A DNA stretch of 64,000 nt, taken from contig CAJUKA010000003.1 of NCBI GenBank assembly GCA_910586585.1, positions 62,001 through 126,000 of the forward strand, in the 5' to 3' direction. The position numbers were made by a program, and so were the translations under genes. The stretch is from an uncultured Lachnospiraceae bacterium (GTDB lineage: Bacteria > Bacillota > Clostridia > Lachnospirales > Lachnospiraceae). A model generated the notes under the pieces. It was not told where the DNA came from. It searched no databases and saw only the letters and a program-made list of their open reading frames with translations. Shown one piece after another: positions 54,561 to 63,358 of the stretch. The number at the start of each line of letters is the position of its first letter. Within the stretch, counting starts at the first letter, position 1.

Positions 54561-55942
54561 ACATTATCCGGCACTTTTCGAATTACATTCTTATAAATAT
54601 TTATCATAAAGAACCCTGACACGCAGACGGACATGATTTCTGCGATAGGAAACGCCCACCATACAGCATCCAATCCGCCAATCTTGGAAAGAATAAACGC
54701 CACTGGCAAAAGAACCACCAACTGTCTTGCAACAGACACTATCAAACTATACACACCATTTCCAAGCGACTGAAAGACAGCGCTAGAAATAATGCAAAAC
54801 CATGCCACAAGGAAATGCACACCAATGATGCGCAGCGCCAATACCCCCATTCCAATCATATCTTCTGAGGCATCAAACATCCGAAGCAATACCGTCGGAA
54901 TGCTTTCAAATACGACAAAACCCGCAAACATCAGCAAAAATGCATATGCCAAACTACATTTAATCGCCTTTATCATTCTGCTTCTTCTGCCTGCACCATA
55001 GTTGTATGCAATAATTGGTATCAGTCCGTTGTTCAAACCAATTACTGGCATAAAAAAGAAGCTTTGCAGTTTGAAGTAAATTCCAAACACCGCAGTCGCA
55101 GTTGACGAGAAGGTAATTAAAATCATATTCATACTATACGTCATAACAGAACCTATCGCCTGCATAATAATTGACGGCACACCAACTTTATAGATATTGG
55201 CAATTGTATACCCGTCCGGCCTAAATCCCCTAATAGAAAGCGTTATCTCTTTGTTTTTCTTTAGATTACATATCAGTCCAAAAATTCCTCCTGCAATCTG
55301 TCCAATAACTGTAGCAACTGCCGCTCCCGCAACACCGAGTTTTGGCATCCCGCAAAGCCCAAAAATTAATATTGGATCAAGTATAATATTAATAATGGCG
55401 CCTGTAGCCTGCGCAATCATCGAATACAGTGTCTTTCCAGTCGATTGCAGAAGTTTTTCAAAAATAAGCTGTGCAAACAACCCAAAAGAACACACACACA
55501 CAATTGTTAAATATTGTACTCCCATTGTGTAAATCTCTGGATCTGCATTTTTAATCTGACTTGCATAAAAGGGTTTAACAGCCACAATCCCTATAATCAC
55601 AAAGGCAACATAACTTAGAACCGCCAAAAAAATAGCATTCATTGCAGTCTTGTTCGCCTGCTTGAAATTCTTTTCCCCCAATTGTTTTGACAACAATGAG
55701 TTTACCCCTACACCTGTTCCAGCGCCAACCGCTATCAAAAGTGTCTGTATCGGAAATGCAAGTGATACGGCCGTAAGTGCATTTTCACTAAGCTTGGCCA
55801 CAAAGATACTATCTACGATGTTATAAAGCGCTTGTACGAGCATAGATATCATCATAGGCAGCGACATATTTAAAAGTAATTGATTGACAGGCATAACGCC
55901 CATTTTATTTTCCTGTAATTTTTCTTCTGTTGCGTTGCTCAT
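54557..55942 (-). CDS. MATE-family multidrug/sodium efflux transporter
   Basis: 461 residues with about twelve membrane segments. MPVNQLLLNMSLPMMISMLVQALYNIVDSIFVAKL at the start and duplicated halves are typical of the MATE (NorM/DinF) fold. It exports drugs or metabolites in exchange for sodium ions or protons. AAAAGGAG precedes ATG 55942. It is probably unrelated to the glycan locus. The 224-base region upstream holds a weak stem-loop (56067-56109) and possible promoter elements (TTGCCT, 17 bases, TATTGA). Confidence 0.93.
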   Translation of the reverse strand: MSNATEEKLQENKMGVMPVNQLLLNMSLPMMISMLVQALYNIVDSIFVAKLSENALTAVSLAFPIQTLLIAVGAGTGVGVNSLLSKQLGEKNFKQANKTAMNAIFLAVLSYVAFVIIGIVAVKPFYASQIKNADPEIYTMGVQYLTIVCVCSFGLFAQLIFEKLLQSTGKTLYSMIAQATGAIINIILDPILIFGLCGMPKLGVAGAAVATVIGQIAGGIFGLICNLKKNKEITLSIRGFRPDGYTIANIYKVGVPSIIMQAIGSVMTYSMNMILITFSSTATAVFGIYFKLQSFFFMPVIGLNNGLIPIIAYNYGAGRRSRMIKAIKCSLAYAFLLMFAGFVVFESIPTVLLRMFDASEDMIGMGVLALRIIGVHFLVAWFCIISSAVFQSLGNGVYSLIVSVARQLVVLLPVAFILSKIGGLDAVWWAFPIAEIMSVCVSGFFMINIYKNVIRKVPDNV

Positions 55943-56066
55943 CCATACTCCTTTTCTTTTTTACTTAATAGAAAATTGTGACCGTGTGGACCATTGAAAC
56001 ATAAAATGAAATTTTTTGAGCAGGGCATGTCTCAATATTTTTCCACATGATTACAGGCAAAATCTA

Positions 56067-56109
56067 TGCGGACATCGTATCAATAACACGTTATCCGCAG
56101 CAGATATTG
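56067..56109. other. Stem-loop with inner palindrome upstream of the MATE gene
   Basis: TGCGGA/TCCGCA outer arms enclose ATAAC-AC-GTTAT (56093-56104). It lies in the gap between aspartate kinase and MATE genes. It could be an operator or a weak 3' structure; no T-run is present. Confidence 0.3.
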
Positions 56110-56166
56110 CCTGTTCAATCGCTATTCTCTCATATAAGTTTATCAAACTTCAAATCTTAATTGTTT

Positions 56167-57486
56167 TTATATCCTTGTATCCACAAATATTGTGTAAACC
56201 GCCTTAATGGCTGTTTCAAAATCTTCATTTTCCACACCAATAATAATATTTTGTTCACTGGAGCCCTGGTCAATCATTCGAACATTGACATTAGCATGTG
56301 ATAACGCTGCAAAAATCCTGGCCGCAGTACCTCTCTGCGACTTCATGCACCGTCCCACTACAGCAATCAGAGCAAGATCGGATTGAATTTCAATACTGTC
56401 AGGACTTACTGCCTTATTAATTCCAGAAAGTATGTTCTGTTCCTTGTCAGCAAACTCAGACTGATGCACCATCACGCTTAGCGTATCAATTCCAGACGGC
56501 ATATGTTCGAAAGAAATATCGTACTCTTCAAAAACCTGAAGTACTTTTCTGCCAAAACCAACCTCTGAGTTCATCATATCCTTTTCAATGCTGACAGACG
56601 CGAACCCTTTTTTGCCAGCAATCCCTGTTATGGTATATTTTGCTTTTTTGCAGGTATGCCCTACAATCCAAGTTCCCTCATCATCTGGTCTGTTGGTATT
56701 TCGAATATTGATAGGAATTCCTTCTTTTCTGACAGGAAAAATCGCGTCTTCATGAAGTACAGTTGCACCCATATAAGAAAGTTCTCTTAACTCGCCATAC
56801 GTAATGGTATCAATACTCTCAGGATTGTCTATAATATGTGGATCTGCAATCAAAAACCCTGATACGTCTGTCCAGTTCTCATATACATCAGCTTGTATCG
56901 CTTTTGCAACAATCGAACCTGTAATGTCAGAACCTCCTCTTGAGAACGTCACTACCTTGCCGTCTTCCATCGCGCCATAGAAACCTGGAATAACTGCTCT
57001 TTCTACATTTTCAAGCCTCTTCGACAACAGCTTCTGTGTCATCTCTGCATCAAACACCCCTGCTTCATTAAACCGAATTGCCTCTACAGGATCGACAAAC
57101 TCATAGCCAAGATACTTTGCCATGATAATACCATTGAGGTATTCTCCGCGGCTGGCAGCATAATTAGGGCCTTCTTTTTTCTTGAAATTGTCAATGATCT
57201 TGTCAAACTCCGTCGACAAATCCAAATCAATTTTCAGCCCATCAATAATTTCCTGATATCTTTTCTCAATCTGTGCCATCTCCGCATTAAAACTATGATC
57301 TCTTTCTGCAAGCGCATAACATGCATAGAGCATATCTGTCACTTTTGTGTCCTCATCAAAACGTTTGCCGGGTGCTGATGGTACAACAAACTTCCTGTCT
57401 TCATCTTCATGAATAATATTTCCAACTTTCACAAACTGTTCTGCACTCGCAAGCGAACTACCACCAAATTTAACTACCTTTTTCAT
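56167..57486 (-). CDS. lysC: Aspartate kinase
   Basis: 439 residues. First enzyme of the aspartate family (Lys, Thr, Met): phosphorylates aspartate. KFGGSSLASAEQF at the N-terminus, TFSRGGSDITGS in the catalytic domain and two C-terminal ACT domains for amino-acid feedback (GFGRKVLQVFEEYDISFEHMPSG; LSHANVNVRMIDQGSSEQNI). It follows homoserine dehydrogenase in the same direction, after a highly structured 171-base gap. Confidence 0.96.
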   Translation of the reverse strand: MKKVVKFGGSSLASAEQFVKVGNIIHEDEDRKFVVPSAPGKRFDEDTKVTDMLYACYALAERDHSFNAEMAQIEKRYQEIIDGLKIDLDLSTEFDKIIDNFKKKEGPNYAASRGEYLNGIIMAKYLGYEFVDPVEAIRFNEAGVFDAEMTQKLLSKRLENVERAVIPGFYGAMEDGKVVTFSRGGSDITGSIVAKAIQADVYENWTDVSGFLIADPHIIDNPESIDTITYGELRELSYMGATVLHEDAIFPVRKEGIPINIRNTNRPDDEGTWIVGHTCKKAKYTITGIAGKKGFASVSIEKDMMNSEVGFGRKVLQVFEEYDISFEHMPSGIDTLSVMVHQSEFADKEQNILSGINKAVSPDSIEIQSDLALIAVVGRCMKSQRGTAARIFAALSHANVNVRMIDQGSSEQNIIIGVENEDFETAIKAVYTIFVDTRI

Positions 57487-57528
57487 TTTATATGCTTTCC
57501 TTTCTCATGCCCCACAATATCCGATATT

Positions 57529-57655
57529 ATACTGGCGGCCGAAAAAAACTGACCGCTCAGTATAAAGTTATGCACACAGCCGCATAAGGAACTATGCCGC
57601 TTCGCGGCTGCGGCTGGCGCTATACTCATGGCAGATTTCATCTGTCATGAGTATA
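57529..57655. other. Three adjacent stem-loops between hom and lysC
   Basis: 57529-57563 (ATACTG-GCGG against CCGC-T-CAGTAT), 57578-57615 (AGCCGCA/TGCGGCT enclosing GCCGC-TTC-GCGGC) and 57621-57655 (a 16-bp stem TATACTCATG...CATGAGTATA with one G-T pair). None has a clear T-run on the minus strand. The gap is too short for a lysine riboswitch. They may be a repeat element or RNA stabiliser. Confidence 0.55.
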
Positions 57656-57657
57656 AC

Positions 57658-58860
57658 CTAATTTATTCGAATCATTGACAAAATGTTCCCGAATTGTCCT
57701 GCTTTTTCCTGATATGCTGCTTCTGTCATCTCTTCCGTCACAAAGCCACACTCGCCAGGCACAACATCCGCAAACATTGAAACCTCTCCAAACACTGCCT
57801 CTATCTGTTCCTGTGGTGTCTGCCCCATGCGCACAAAAAACCTTCTAACAGCGCCGTCAATTGGAGAAATTTCTAATTTTTCATCGTCCCACTCCACTGC
57901 AAGATGCTTTCCTTCATGTTTTGCACAGTCAATCACATCTGCTACAACTGCGCTTGCAGTCGCGAGCTTTCCTGCTCCCTTTCCATAGTACATCGTCTCT
58001 CCGCCCATGTTGCCATTTATGAGAATCGCATTAAATACACCCTTTACTGCATAAAGCGGATTTTCAGGCTTTACTATAAAAGGTGCTACAATTGCATAAT
58101 GTTTCTTGTCTTTTTTCACACTTTTGGCAAAAAGTTTAATTGTTGCCCCCATCTTTTTGGCATAGAGAAAATCTTTGTCCGAAATCGCTGTAATTCCAAC
58201 GGTTGTAATATCCTGAAAATCTACATTTTTGCCATATGCAAGTGATGTAAGAATCGAAATTTTTCGACATGCATCCAAGCCAAGAATATCCGCATCTGGG
58301 TTTCGTTCCGCATATCCTTTTTCCTGCGCTCTTTTGAGTACATCTTCAAATGCCAGTCCTTCTGTTTCCATCTTGGTGAGTATATAATTCGTTGTTCCAT
58401 TTAAAATTCCTGTAATTGATAAGATATCCTCCTGCACCAGAGATGTGCGAAGGGGTCTAATAATTGGAATTCCGCCGCCAACACTCGCTTCAAATAAATA
58501 ACTGCACTGATGTGCTTTTGCAATTTTTAAGAGTTCACATCCATGCTTTTCCACAAGTTCTTTGTTGGAAGTGCAAACACTTTTGCCGCTCTCAAGCGCG
58601 CGTTTTGTAAAGTCGTATGCTGGCCTCTCGCCGCCCATTGTCTCACAGACAATCGACACTTCTGGATCGTTGATAATCGTATCAATATCGTGCACTAATA
58701 TCTGCTGTACTGGATCGCCTTCAAACTCCCGCAAATCAAGCACATATTTAACCTCTATTCTATCATTCATCTTATCTGCAATCATATCTTGATTCTTTTT
58801 GAGAACTTCAAATACGCCGCTTCCCACAGTACCATATCCTAATATTGCTACTTTAACCAT
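57658..58860 (-). CDS. hom: Homoserine dehydrogenase
   Basis: 400 residues. Reduces aspartate semialdehyde to homoserine. NAD(P)-binding AILGYGTVGSGVF, TSNKELVEKHG, the catalytic-domain ASVGGGIPIIRPL, GILNGTTNYILTKM and AYGKNVDF are typical, with a C-terminal ACT-like part (HYAIVAPFIV and later). It follows the ACT-domain gene by 14 bases. Confidence 0.97.
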   Translation of the reverse strand: MVKVAILGYGTVGSGVFEVLKKNQDMIADKMNDRIEVKYVLDLREFEGDPVQQILVHDIDTIINDPEVSIVCETMGGERPAYDFTKRALESGKSVCTSNKELVEKHGCELLKIAKAHQCSYLFEASVGGGIPIIRPLRTSLVQEDILSITGILNGTTNYILTKMETEGLAFEDVLKRAQEKGYAERNPDADILGLDACRKISILTSLAYGKNVDFQDITTVGITAISDKDFLYAKKMGATIKLFAKSVKKDKKHYAIVAPFIVKPENPLYAVKGVFNAILINGNMGGETMYYGKGAGKLATASAVVADVIDCAKHEGKHLAVEWDDEKLEISPIDGAVRRFFVRMGQTPQEQIEAVFGEVSMFADVVPGECGFVTEEMTEAAYQEKAGQFGNILSMIRIN

Positions 58861-58874
58861 CTTCCTATGTCCTC

Positions 58875-59318
58875 CTATTCCCTGCCCAGCACTTTTACAT
58901 TGTGCACGCCGCTTCTTTTTTCTATTTCTGCCACCATCTCTGATACATCGCCCGTCGTGTCAAGGATTTGTACGCTCAGTGATAATGACGCAATGCCGTT
59001 AATCGGTATTGTCTGGTGTATGGTAAGAATATTGGCGCCAAAGTCTGCCACTACCTTTAACACATCCGACAAAAGCCCTGGTTTATCGTCCATGCTGCAT
59101 GCAAAAGTAATCGTCTTGCCCCTTGCAGAATCATGAAACGGAAAGATATCATCCTTATATTTATAATAAGAGCTCCTGCTGATGCCCACACGTTCAACTG
59201 CTTCCTGTACTGATAATACCTTATTGGTCTCCAAAAGCCGGTTTACTTCAACTACCTTTAGAAGCACCTCTGGTAACGCTCTCTTCCTAACGACGAAGTA
59301 AGCTGTTGTTTTATCCAT
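58875..59318 (-). CDS. ACT-domain regulatory protein (UPF0735/PheB-like)
   Basis: 147 residues. An N-terminal helix-turn-helix-like segment (LSVQEAVERVGISRSSYYKYKDDIFPF) and a C-terminal ACT domain (FACSMDDKPGLLSDVLKVVADFGANILTIHQTIP). This is the UPF0735/PheB-like family commonly found upstream of hom or thrB in Firmicutes. It probably senses an amino acid and adjusts the aspartate pathway, by an unknown mechanism. AGGA lies 12 bases from ATG 59318. Confidence 0.92.
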   Translation of the reverse strand: MDKTTAYFVVRKRALPEVLLKVVEVNRLLETNKVLSVQEAVERVGISRSSYYKYKDDIFPFHDSARGKTITFACSMDDKPGLLSDVLKVVADFGANILTIHQTIPINGIASLSLSVQILDTTGDVSEMVAEIEKRSGVHNVKVLGRE

Positions 59319-59478
59319 ATGATCATCATTTCCTTCTACCTTATATTAATCCCCTACGCCACTTTTGGCGGTTCAATCATTCACACAATTGTCGTTTCCT
59401 ACAATATCGAAAACATCTTTTATGTTTCCCCTATGAGGACATTTGTGCGCCACTGCAATACATATTATCATAGCATTC

Positions 59479-59510
59479 AAAAAAGTGCAACCCTTAAATT
59501 GCACTTTTTT
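59479..59510. terminator. Bidirectional intrinsic terminator
   Basis: AAAAAAGTGCAA and TTGCACTTTTTT form a perfect 12-bp stem with an 8-base loop. It separates the amylosucrase transcript (which would pass through the 155-bp element first) from the ACT-domain gene. The rest of 59319-59727 holds that element and, near the ACT gene, a small CGCCA/TGGCG hairpin (59357-59370). Confidence 0.85.
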
Positions 59511-59529
59511 AGAATAATAGTTGTATATT

Positions 59530-59684
59530 GTTACTTTTCACACCCGCGCCATGCACTTGCTGCATGGCGTCGGAGCAAGCGCCAAAATGCGTGCTTTTTA
59601 GCATTTTGTGTGCATCAATTGTTGCAATTCACACCGAAATCGTTGTAAGTATATGAGAAATCTGGCGTAAGTGTGAATTGTAAC
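59530..59684. mobile_element. MITE-like element, copy 2 (155 bp, 8-bp target duplication)
   Basis: Identical to copy 1 (5824-5978) but inverted. Flanked by a perfect 8-bp direct repeat TGTATATT (59522-59529 and 59685-59692) that differs from copy 1's duplication, so the two are separate insertions. It lies between the amylosucrase gene and the terminator ahead of the ACT gene. Confidence 0.92.
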
Positions 59685-59727
59685 TGTATATTCGTTAATG
59701 GCATTGCACTGAATAGCAGCTGTATAT

Positions 59728-61674
59728 TTATTCATTCTTTTTTAAATAATAGTAACCGTATGCTGGCAGGCTGATTTCGTTTAAACGCTTCTTTGTTCCC
59801 GAAATCAGCTCTGTAAATTCTCCATCTTCTCCATCAATATATAATGTCTTGTCATATTCACTAAAGTTAAACAGACCTACAATCTTCTCTCCTTCAAACG
59901 CTCTTACAATACTTAAAACAGAGCGATCCTTCGTTTCGATTGTCCATGTATCCGCATTGGTCACAAATACTTTTTCTGCCTTACGGATTTTCTCCAGGTT
60001 GCTCAATGCGTGGAAGAGTTTCTCCTCGACAGTACCAGGCTTTGAAATGTTTTCTGCCAGATTCCAATTCATTGCCCCACGGTGAATGTACCTTGAATCA
60101 GCCGCTTTATTGGGATTTTCTTTATATGTATAATCATTTACCTGTCCAACCTCATCTCCGCTGTAGAGCACTGGAATACCGGACTGCATAAACATATAAG
60201 CGTGCAGCATTACGTCCAATCTGACAGCTCTTTCCATCGCCGCTTCATTCTGTTCAAAACCGGCTTTCTCAATACCGCACATTGATGCAGTTGTTCCGCA
60301 GAATCTGGCATCTCCCGTAATCGGATCTGCATTGTAAAGTTCACCGCGGCTGTTGCTCTCCCCTGCATATCCCTGGAAATAATCGTTGAGATATTGTTTG
60401 TGGGCGCGCTCCTCAATTCCTGCCATCTTCAGCGTATCATAATCGAGTCCCCATCCAATATCATCATGGCAGCGCAGATAATTCAAAAACACATAATCTT
60501 TTGGAAGTGAATTGACAATATCAAGCTGTTTTTTCAGCAGGCTAATATCCCTTGTCGCCACACTATGCCATGTTGTTGCCATTGTAGTTACATTGTAAAG
60601 CATATGGCATTCCGGTTTCTCAACGCTTCCAAAATAAGGCACTACTTTTTCAGGTTCCATCACAACTTCACCAAGGAGTAGAACACCTGGACATACAATC
60701 TCACTAATCATACGCATCATACGAACAATCGTATGTACTTGTTTTAAGTTGCGGCATGGCGTATTGAGTTCCTTCCATATATAGGGAACTGCATCAATTC
60801 GAACAATATCAATTCCTCTGTTTGCCAAGTACAGGAAATTGTACATCATCTCATTAAAAACTCTTGGGTTCTTGTAGTTCAAATCCCACTGATATGGATA
60901 AAATGTTGTCATTACAAAGTGATTTGCATCTGGAAGCCATGTAAAGTTTCCTGGCGCCGTTGTAGGGAATACCTGTGGAACTGTCTTTTCATATAATGTA
61001 GGTATATATGAATTATCAAAGAAGAAATAACGGCTCATGTATTCCCCATCGCCCTGACGTGCTCTTTTGGCCCATTCATGGTCTTCTGAGGTATGGTTCA
61101 TAACAAAATCCATGCACACATTGATGCCCTTTTTGTGACAGGCTGTCGTCAGACTCTCCAAGTCTTCCATAGAACCTAAGTTCTCCTGCACTTTTCTAAA
61201 ATCGGATACTGCATACCCGCCGTCAGAACGTCCTTCCGGTGTCTCAAGAAACGGCATTAAATGCACATAATTTACATTGCATTGTTCAATATAATCCAGC
61301 TTGGATTCCACGCCTTTCATATTTCCGGCGAAATTGTCAATGTAAAACATCATACCCAGCATATCATTTTGTTTGTACCAGTCTTTGCTGGTTTCGCGGC
61401 TGCTGTCCATTGATTTCAATTCCTGATTGCGTTCTTTGAAAAAGCGCTCCATATTGTCACACAGTTCAGCAAACATCGAACTATTGTTATACAATTCCAT
61501 ATAGAGCCAGCGCAGTTCATCTAGATGGCGTTCAAAACGCTTGGCGTATATTTTTTCTGCATCTGCTTCTTCTACCACAGGTGCCTGAACTGGTTCACTT
61601 TTTTTTGTGCTTTTTGTTTTTGCAGTAGTGGTACTGCCTTTTTTACTACTTTTTTTACTGTTTTTTGCTGCCAC
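59728..61674 (-). CDS. GH13 enzyme, amylosucrase/sucrose-hydrolase type
   Basis: 648 residues from GTG 61674 after AGGAGG. A Lys/Ser/Thr-rich N-terminal tail (about 1-35) precedes an amylosucrase-like helical N-terminal domain and the GH13 barrel: DFVMNHTSEDHEWA, GIDIVRIDAVPYIWKE (nucleophile Asp), LLGEVVM (acid/base Glu) and LRCHDDIGW. These fit subfamily GH13_4, which acts on sucrose to form glucan or hydrolyse it. The fructokinase gene just upstream would use the released fructose. The basic tail is unusual and might bind glucan, RNA or membrane. Confidence 0.88.
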   Translation of the reverse strand: MAAKNSKKSSKKGSTTTAKTKSTKKSEPVQAPVVEEADAEKIYAKRFERHLDELRWLYMELYNNSSMFAELCDNMERFFKERNQELKSMDSSRETSKDWYKQNDMLGMMFYIDNFAGNMKGVESKLDYIEQCNVNYVHLMPFLETPEGRSDGGYAVSDFRKVQENLGSMEDLESLTTACHKKGINVCMDFVMNHTSEDHEWAKRARQGDGEYMSRYFFFDNSYIPTLYEKTVPQVFPTTAPGNFTWLPDANHFVMTTFYPYQWDLNYKNPRVFNEMMYNFLYLANRGIDIVRIDAVPYIWKELNTPCRNLKQVHTIVRMMRMISEIVCPGVLLLGEVVMEPEKVVPYFGSVEKPECHMLYNVTTMATTWHSVATRDISLLKKQLDIVNSLPKDYVFLNYLRCHDDIGWGLDYDTLKMAGIEERAHKQYLNDYFQGYAGESNSRGELYNADPITGDARFCGTTASMCGIEKAGFEQNEAAMERAVRLDVMLHAYMFMQSGIPVLYSGDEVGQVNDYTYKENPNKAADSRYIHRGAMNWNLAENISKPGTVEEKLFHALSNLEKIRKAEKVFVTNADTWTIETKDRSVLSIVRAFEGEKIVGLFNFSEYDKTLYIDGEDGEFTELISGTKKRLNEISLPAYGYYYLKKNE

Positions 61675-61689
61675 AGTATTTTCCTCCTA

Positions 61690-61814
61690 TTTTTAGTCCC
61701 GCTTCCCCTTCCAGCGCTCTGTATGCCAGAACAATTCTTTTCCGTCATTCTTGGTCAAGAATTGTTCTGCGCGCTGTTCGGGGGCGCTGTTTTTCTTTTT
61801 TAGTCCCGCTTCCC
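61690..61814. repeat. 19-bp direct repeats flanking a hairpin upstream of the GH13 gene
   Basis: TTTTTAGTCCCGCTTCCCC occurs at 61690-61708 and 61796-61814, identical. Between them CAGAACAATTCTT (61727-61739) pairs with AAGAATTGTTCTG (61757-61769), a perfect 13-bp stem. This fills the fructokinase-GH13 gap. It could be a duplicated mRNA leader or regulator site, or a small insertion. Confidence 0.7.
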
Positions 61815-61827
61815 CACTCAAATTTAT

Positions 61828-62793
61828 TTACTTTCTGCTTTCTATCAGTGCCTTTACTTCATCGAGCCCTGGCATTACGCGCAGCGCTCCTTTTCTGGTT
61901 GTGATAATTGATGCTGCTGCATTTGCAAAAGTAAGCATCGAAGAAAGTTTTTCTTCATCAAAATTTTCAAGCCCATATTCTAAAACATGATACAGACAGC
62001 ACGCCCCAAACGTGTCTCCTGCCCCTGTTGTCTCGATTGTATTTTCCTGCAAAAAGGGTGCCACATCTACACACAAATCTTTATAATAAGCACGGCTTCC
62101 CTCTTTTCCCATAGATAACATAATCAAGGGGATTTGATACTGGCGTCTCAGTTTGTTGATACCAGCGTCAAAATCTTCCTCCCCAGTAAACCACTGAATT
62201 TCATTGTCAGAGATTTTCAAAATATCACACTGTGAAAGGCCATATGCAACCTGTTCTTTTGCATCATCTAACGATTTCCAAAGCGGAGGCCGCAAATTGG
62301 GATCAAAAGAAATCAATGCTCCGTTTTCCTTAGCAATGCTAATTGCTTTCTTTGTCGCCTTGCGTACCTCGTCATGCGTCATGGACAGTGTGCCAAAGTG
62401 AAAGATTTTGGTATCTTTTAATAGTTCCTCATGCAGCTCTTCTTCCTTTAACATCATATCCGCACCAGGGTTTCTATAGAACGAAAAATCCCGATCCCCA
62501 TCTGGAAAAGTTTCGACAAATGCAAGTGTTGTCCTTGCCTCCTCGTCCACAATCAGATTGGATGTATCAATTCCTACCTCTTCCAAAGTCGCCTTTAAAC
62601 GGTTTCCAAAAATATCCTGTCCAACTTTACCAACAAAAGCCGTCTTTTTCCCAATTTTATTGAGCATGGACAATACATTGCAGGGAGCACCACCAGGATT
62701 TGCTTCATAAACCGGATTCCCTTGGCTGCTTGTACCGTTTTCTGTGAAGTCAATCAGTAGTTCCCCCAATGCTACTACATCAAAAGTCTTCAT
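61828..62793 (-). CDS. scrK: Fructokinase (PfkB family)
   Basis: 321 residues. Phosphorylates fructose to fructose 6-phosphate. VVALGELLIDFTENG at the N-terminus, ANPGGAPCNVLSML, the FDPNLR segment and the ETTGAGDTFGACC catalytic motif are typical of ribokinase-family fructokinases. Paired with the amylosucrase-like gene. AGGAGG sits ahead of ATG 62793. Confidence 0.93.
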   Translation of the reverse strand: MKTFDVVALGELLIDFTENGTSSQGNPVYEANPGGAPCNVLSMLNKIGKKTAFVGKVGQDIFGNRLKATLEEVGIDTSNLIVDEEARTTLAFVETFPDGDRDFSFYRNPGADMMLKEEELHEELLKDTKIFHFGTLSMTHDEVRKATKKAISIAKENGALISFDPNLRPPLWKSLDDAKEQVAYGLSQCDILKISDNEIQWFTGEEDFDAGINKLRRQYQIPLIMLSMGKEGSRAYYKDLCVDVAPFLQENTIETTGAGDTFGACCLYHVLEYGLENFDEEKLSSMLTFANAAASIITTRKGALRVMPGLDEVKALIESRK

Positions 62794-62832
62794 CTTATTT
62801 TCCTCCTCTTCTTTTATGTGTACTTCTACAAA

Positions 62833-62844
62833 TCAAAAATTTGA
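62833..62844. promoter_or_regulatory. Palindrome upstream of scrK, candidate operator
   Basis: TCAAAAATTTGA lies 40 bases ahead of the fructokinase start, flanked by GTACTTC and GAAAGTAC in inverted order. The arrangement fits a repressor site. No regulator gene is in view. Confidence 0.35.
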
Positions 62845-62871
62845 CATCTCGAAAGTACATTTATCATGCTG

Positions 62872-62901
62872 AAAAAAAGTGCAGCCACTCTCATGACTGC
62901 A
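62872..62901 (-). terminator. Terminator-like hairpin ahead of scrK
   Basis: On the minus strand, TGCAGTCA and TGGCTGCA (one G-T pair) form a stem followed by CTTTTTTT. It could end transcription coming from the mobile-element side, or act as an attenuator of the scrK-GH13 operon. Confidence 0.5.
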
Positions 62902-62916
62902 TCTTCTCTCAAAACA

Positions 62917-63102
62917 GTAACAATTCAGCCATGCCCATTCATAAGTTGTCGGGTTGTACATTCTGACAGTTCATTGAAGCTATTTCCGACAACTTATTTC
63001 ATGTTGGGCATCTGCCCTATAAAATTGAATATACAAAGTGCCTTGTAAGAACAATTCTCCAACGCATTTGGTATATTCAATTTTGCATGACCGAACTGTT
63101 AC
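62917..63102. mobile_element. Second MITE-like family, full copy (about 186 bp)
   Basis: Terminal inverted repeats GTAACAATTCAGCCATGC and (inverted) GTAACAGTTCGGTCATGC enclose a non-coding, strongly foldable interior, including ATAAGTTGTCGG/CCGACAACTTAT and GAATATAC/GTATATTC. The flanks TCAAAACA (62909-62916) and TCAAAATA (63103-63110) are 8-bp direct repeats with one difference. The first bases of the ends resemble those of the 155-bp element. No coding capacity. Confidence 0.75.
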
Positions 63103-63208
63103 TCAAAATATGTATCAGGTTAATCTATGCAATCATAACCTTACAAATTAATTGTACCTCACCTCCCTGCAAATTGTCCACAAAAATATCATTTTCTAAA
63201 AAATTTTC

Positions 63209-63268
63209 GTAACAGTCCAGCCTTGCTCATTCATAAGTTGTTGCGTTGTACATTCTGACAGTTGATTT
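63209..63268. repeat. Partial copy of the second MITE-like family
   Basis: About 60 bases match the left 60 bases of 62917-63102 in direct orientation, with roughly seven differences. The right half is missing. Its end overlaps the -35 box of the downstream gene. The stretch between the two copies (63111-63208) is AT-rich and shows nothing I can identify. Confidence 0.75.
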
Positions 63269-63290
63269 TTTAAACGACTGTAATTATAAT
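63262..63290 (+). promoter_or_regulatory. Predicted promoter of the histidinol-phosphatase gene
   Basis: TTGATT (63262-63267), a 17-base spacer and TATAAT (63285-63290). The -35 box falls within the end of the partial mobile repeat, so that repeat may have supplied part of the promoter. Confidence 0.7.
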
Positions 63291-63358
63291 GATACCTAAT
63301 AGCAATACGCTTAAGTTTACAGGAAACTCACAGATCTTGAAAGGAACATCATTACAAA

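Noticed and set aside
57487..57657. Lysine riboswitch ahead of lysC
   Set aside because: The gap is too short and its three simple hairpins do not match the five-helix lysine riboswitch layout.
59319..59648. 109-codon forward frame across the terminator and second MITE
   Set aside because: It runs through a perfect terminator stem and non-coding element, so translation is very unlikely.
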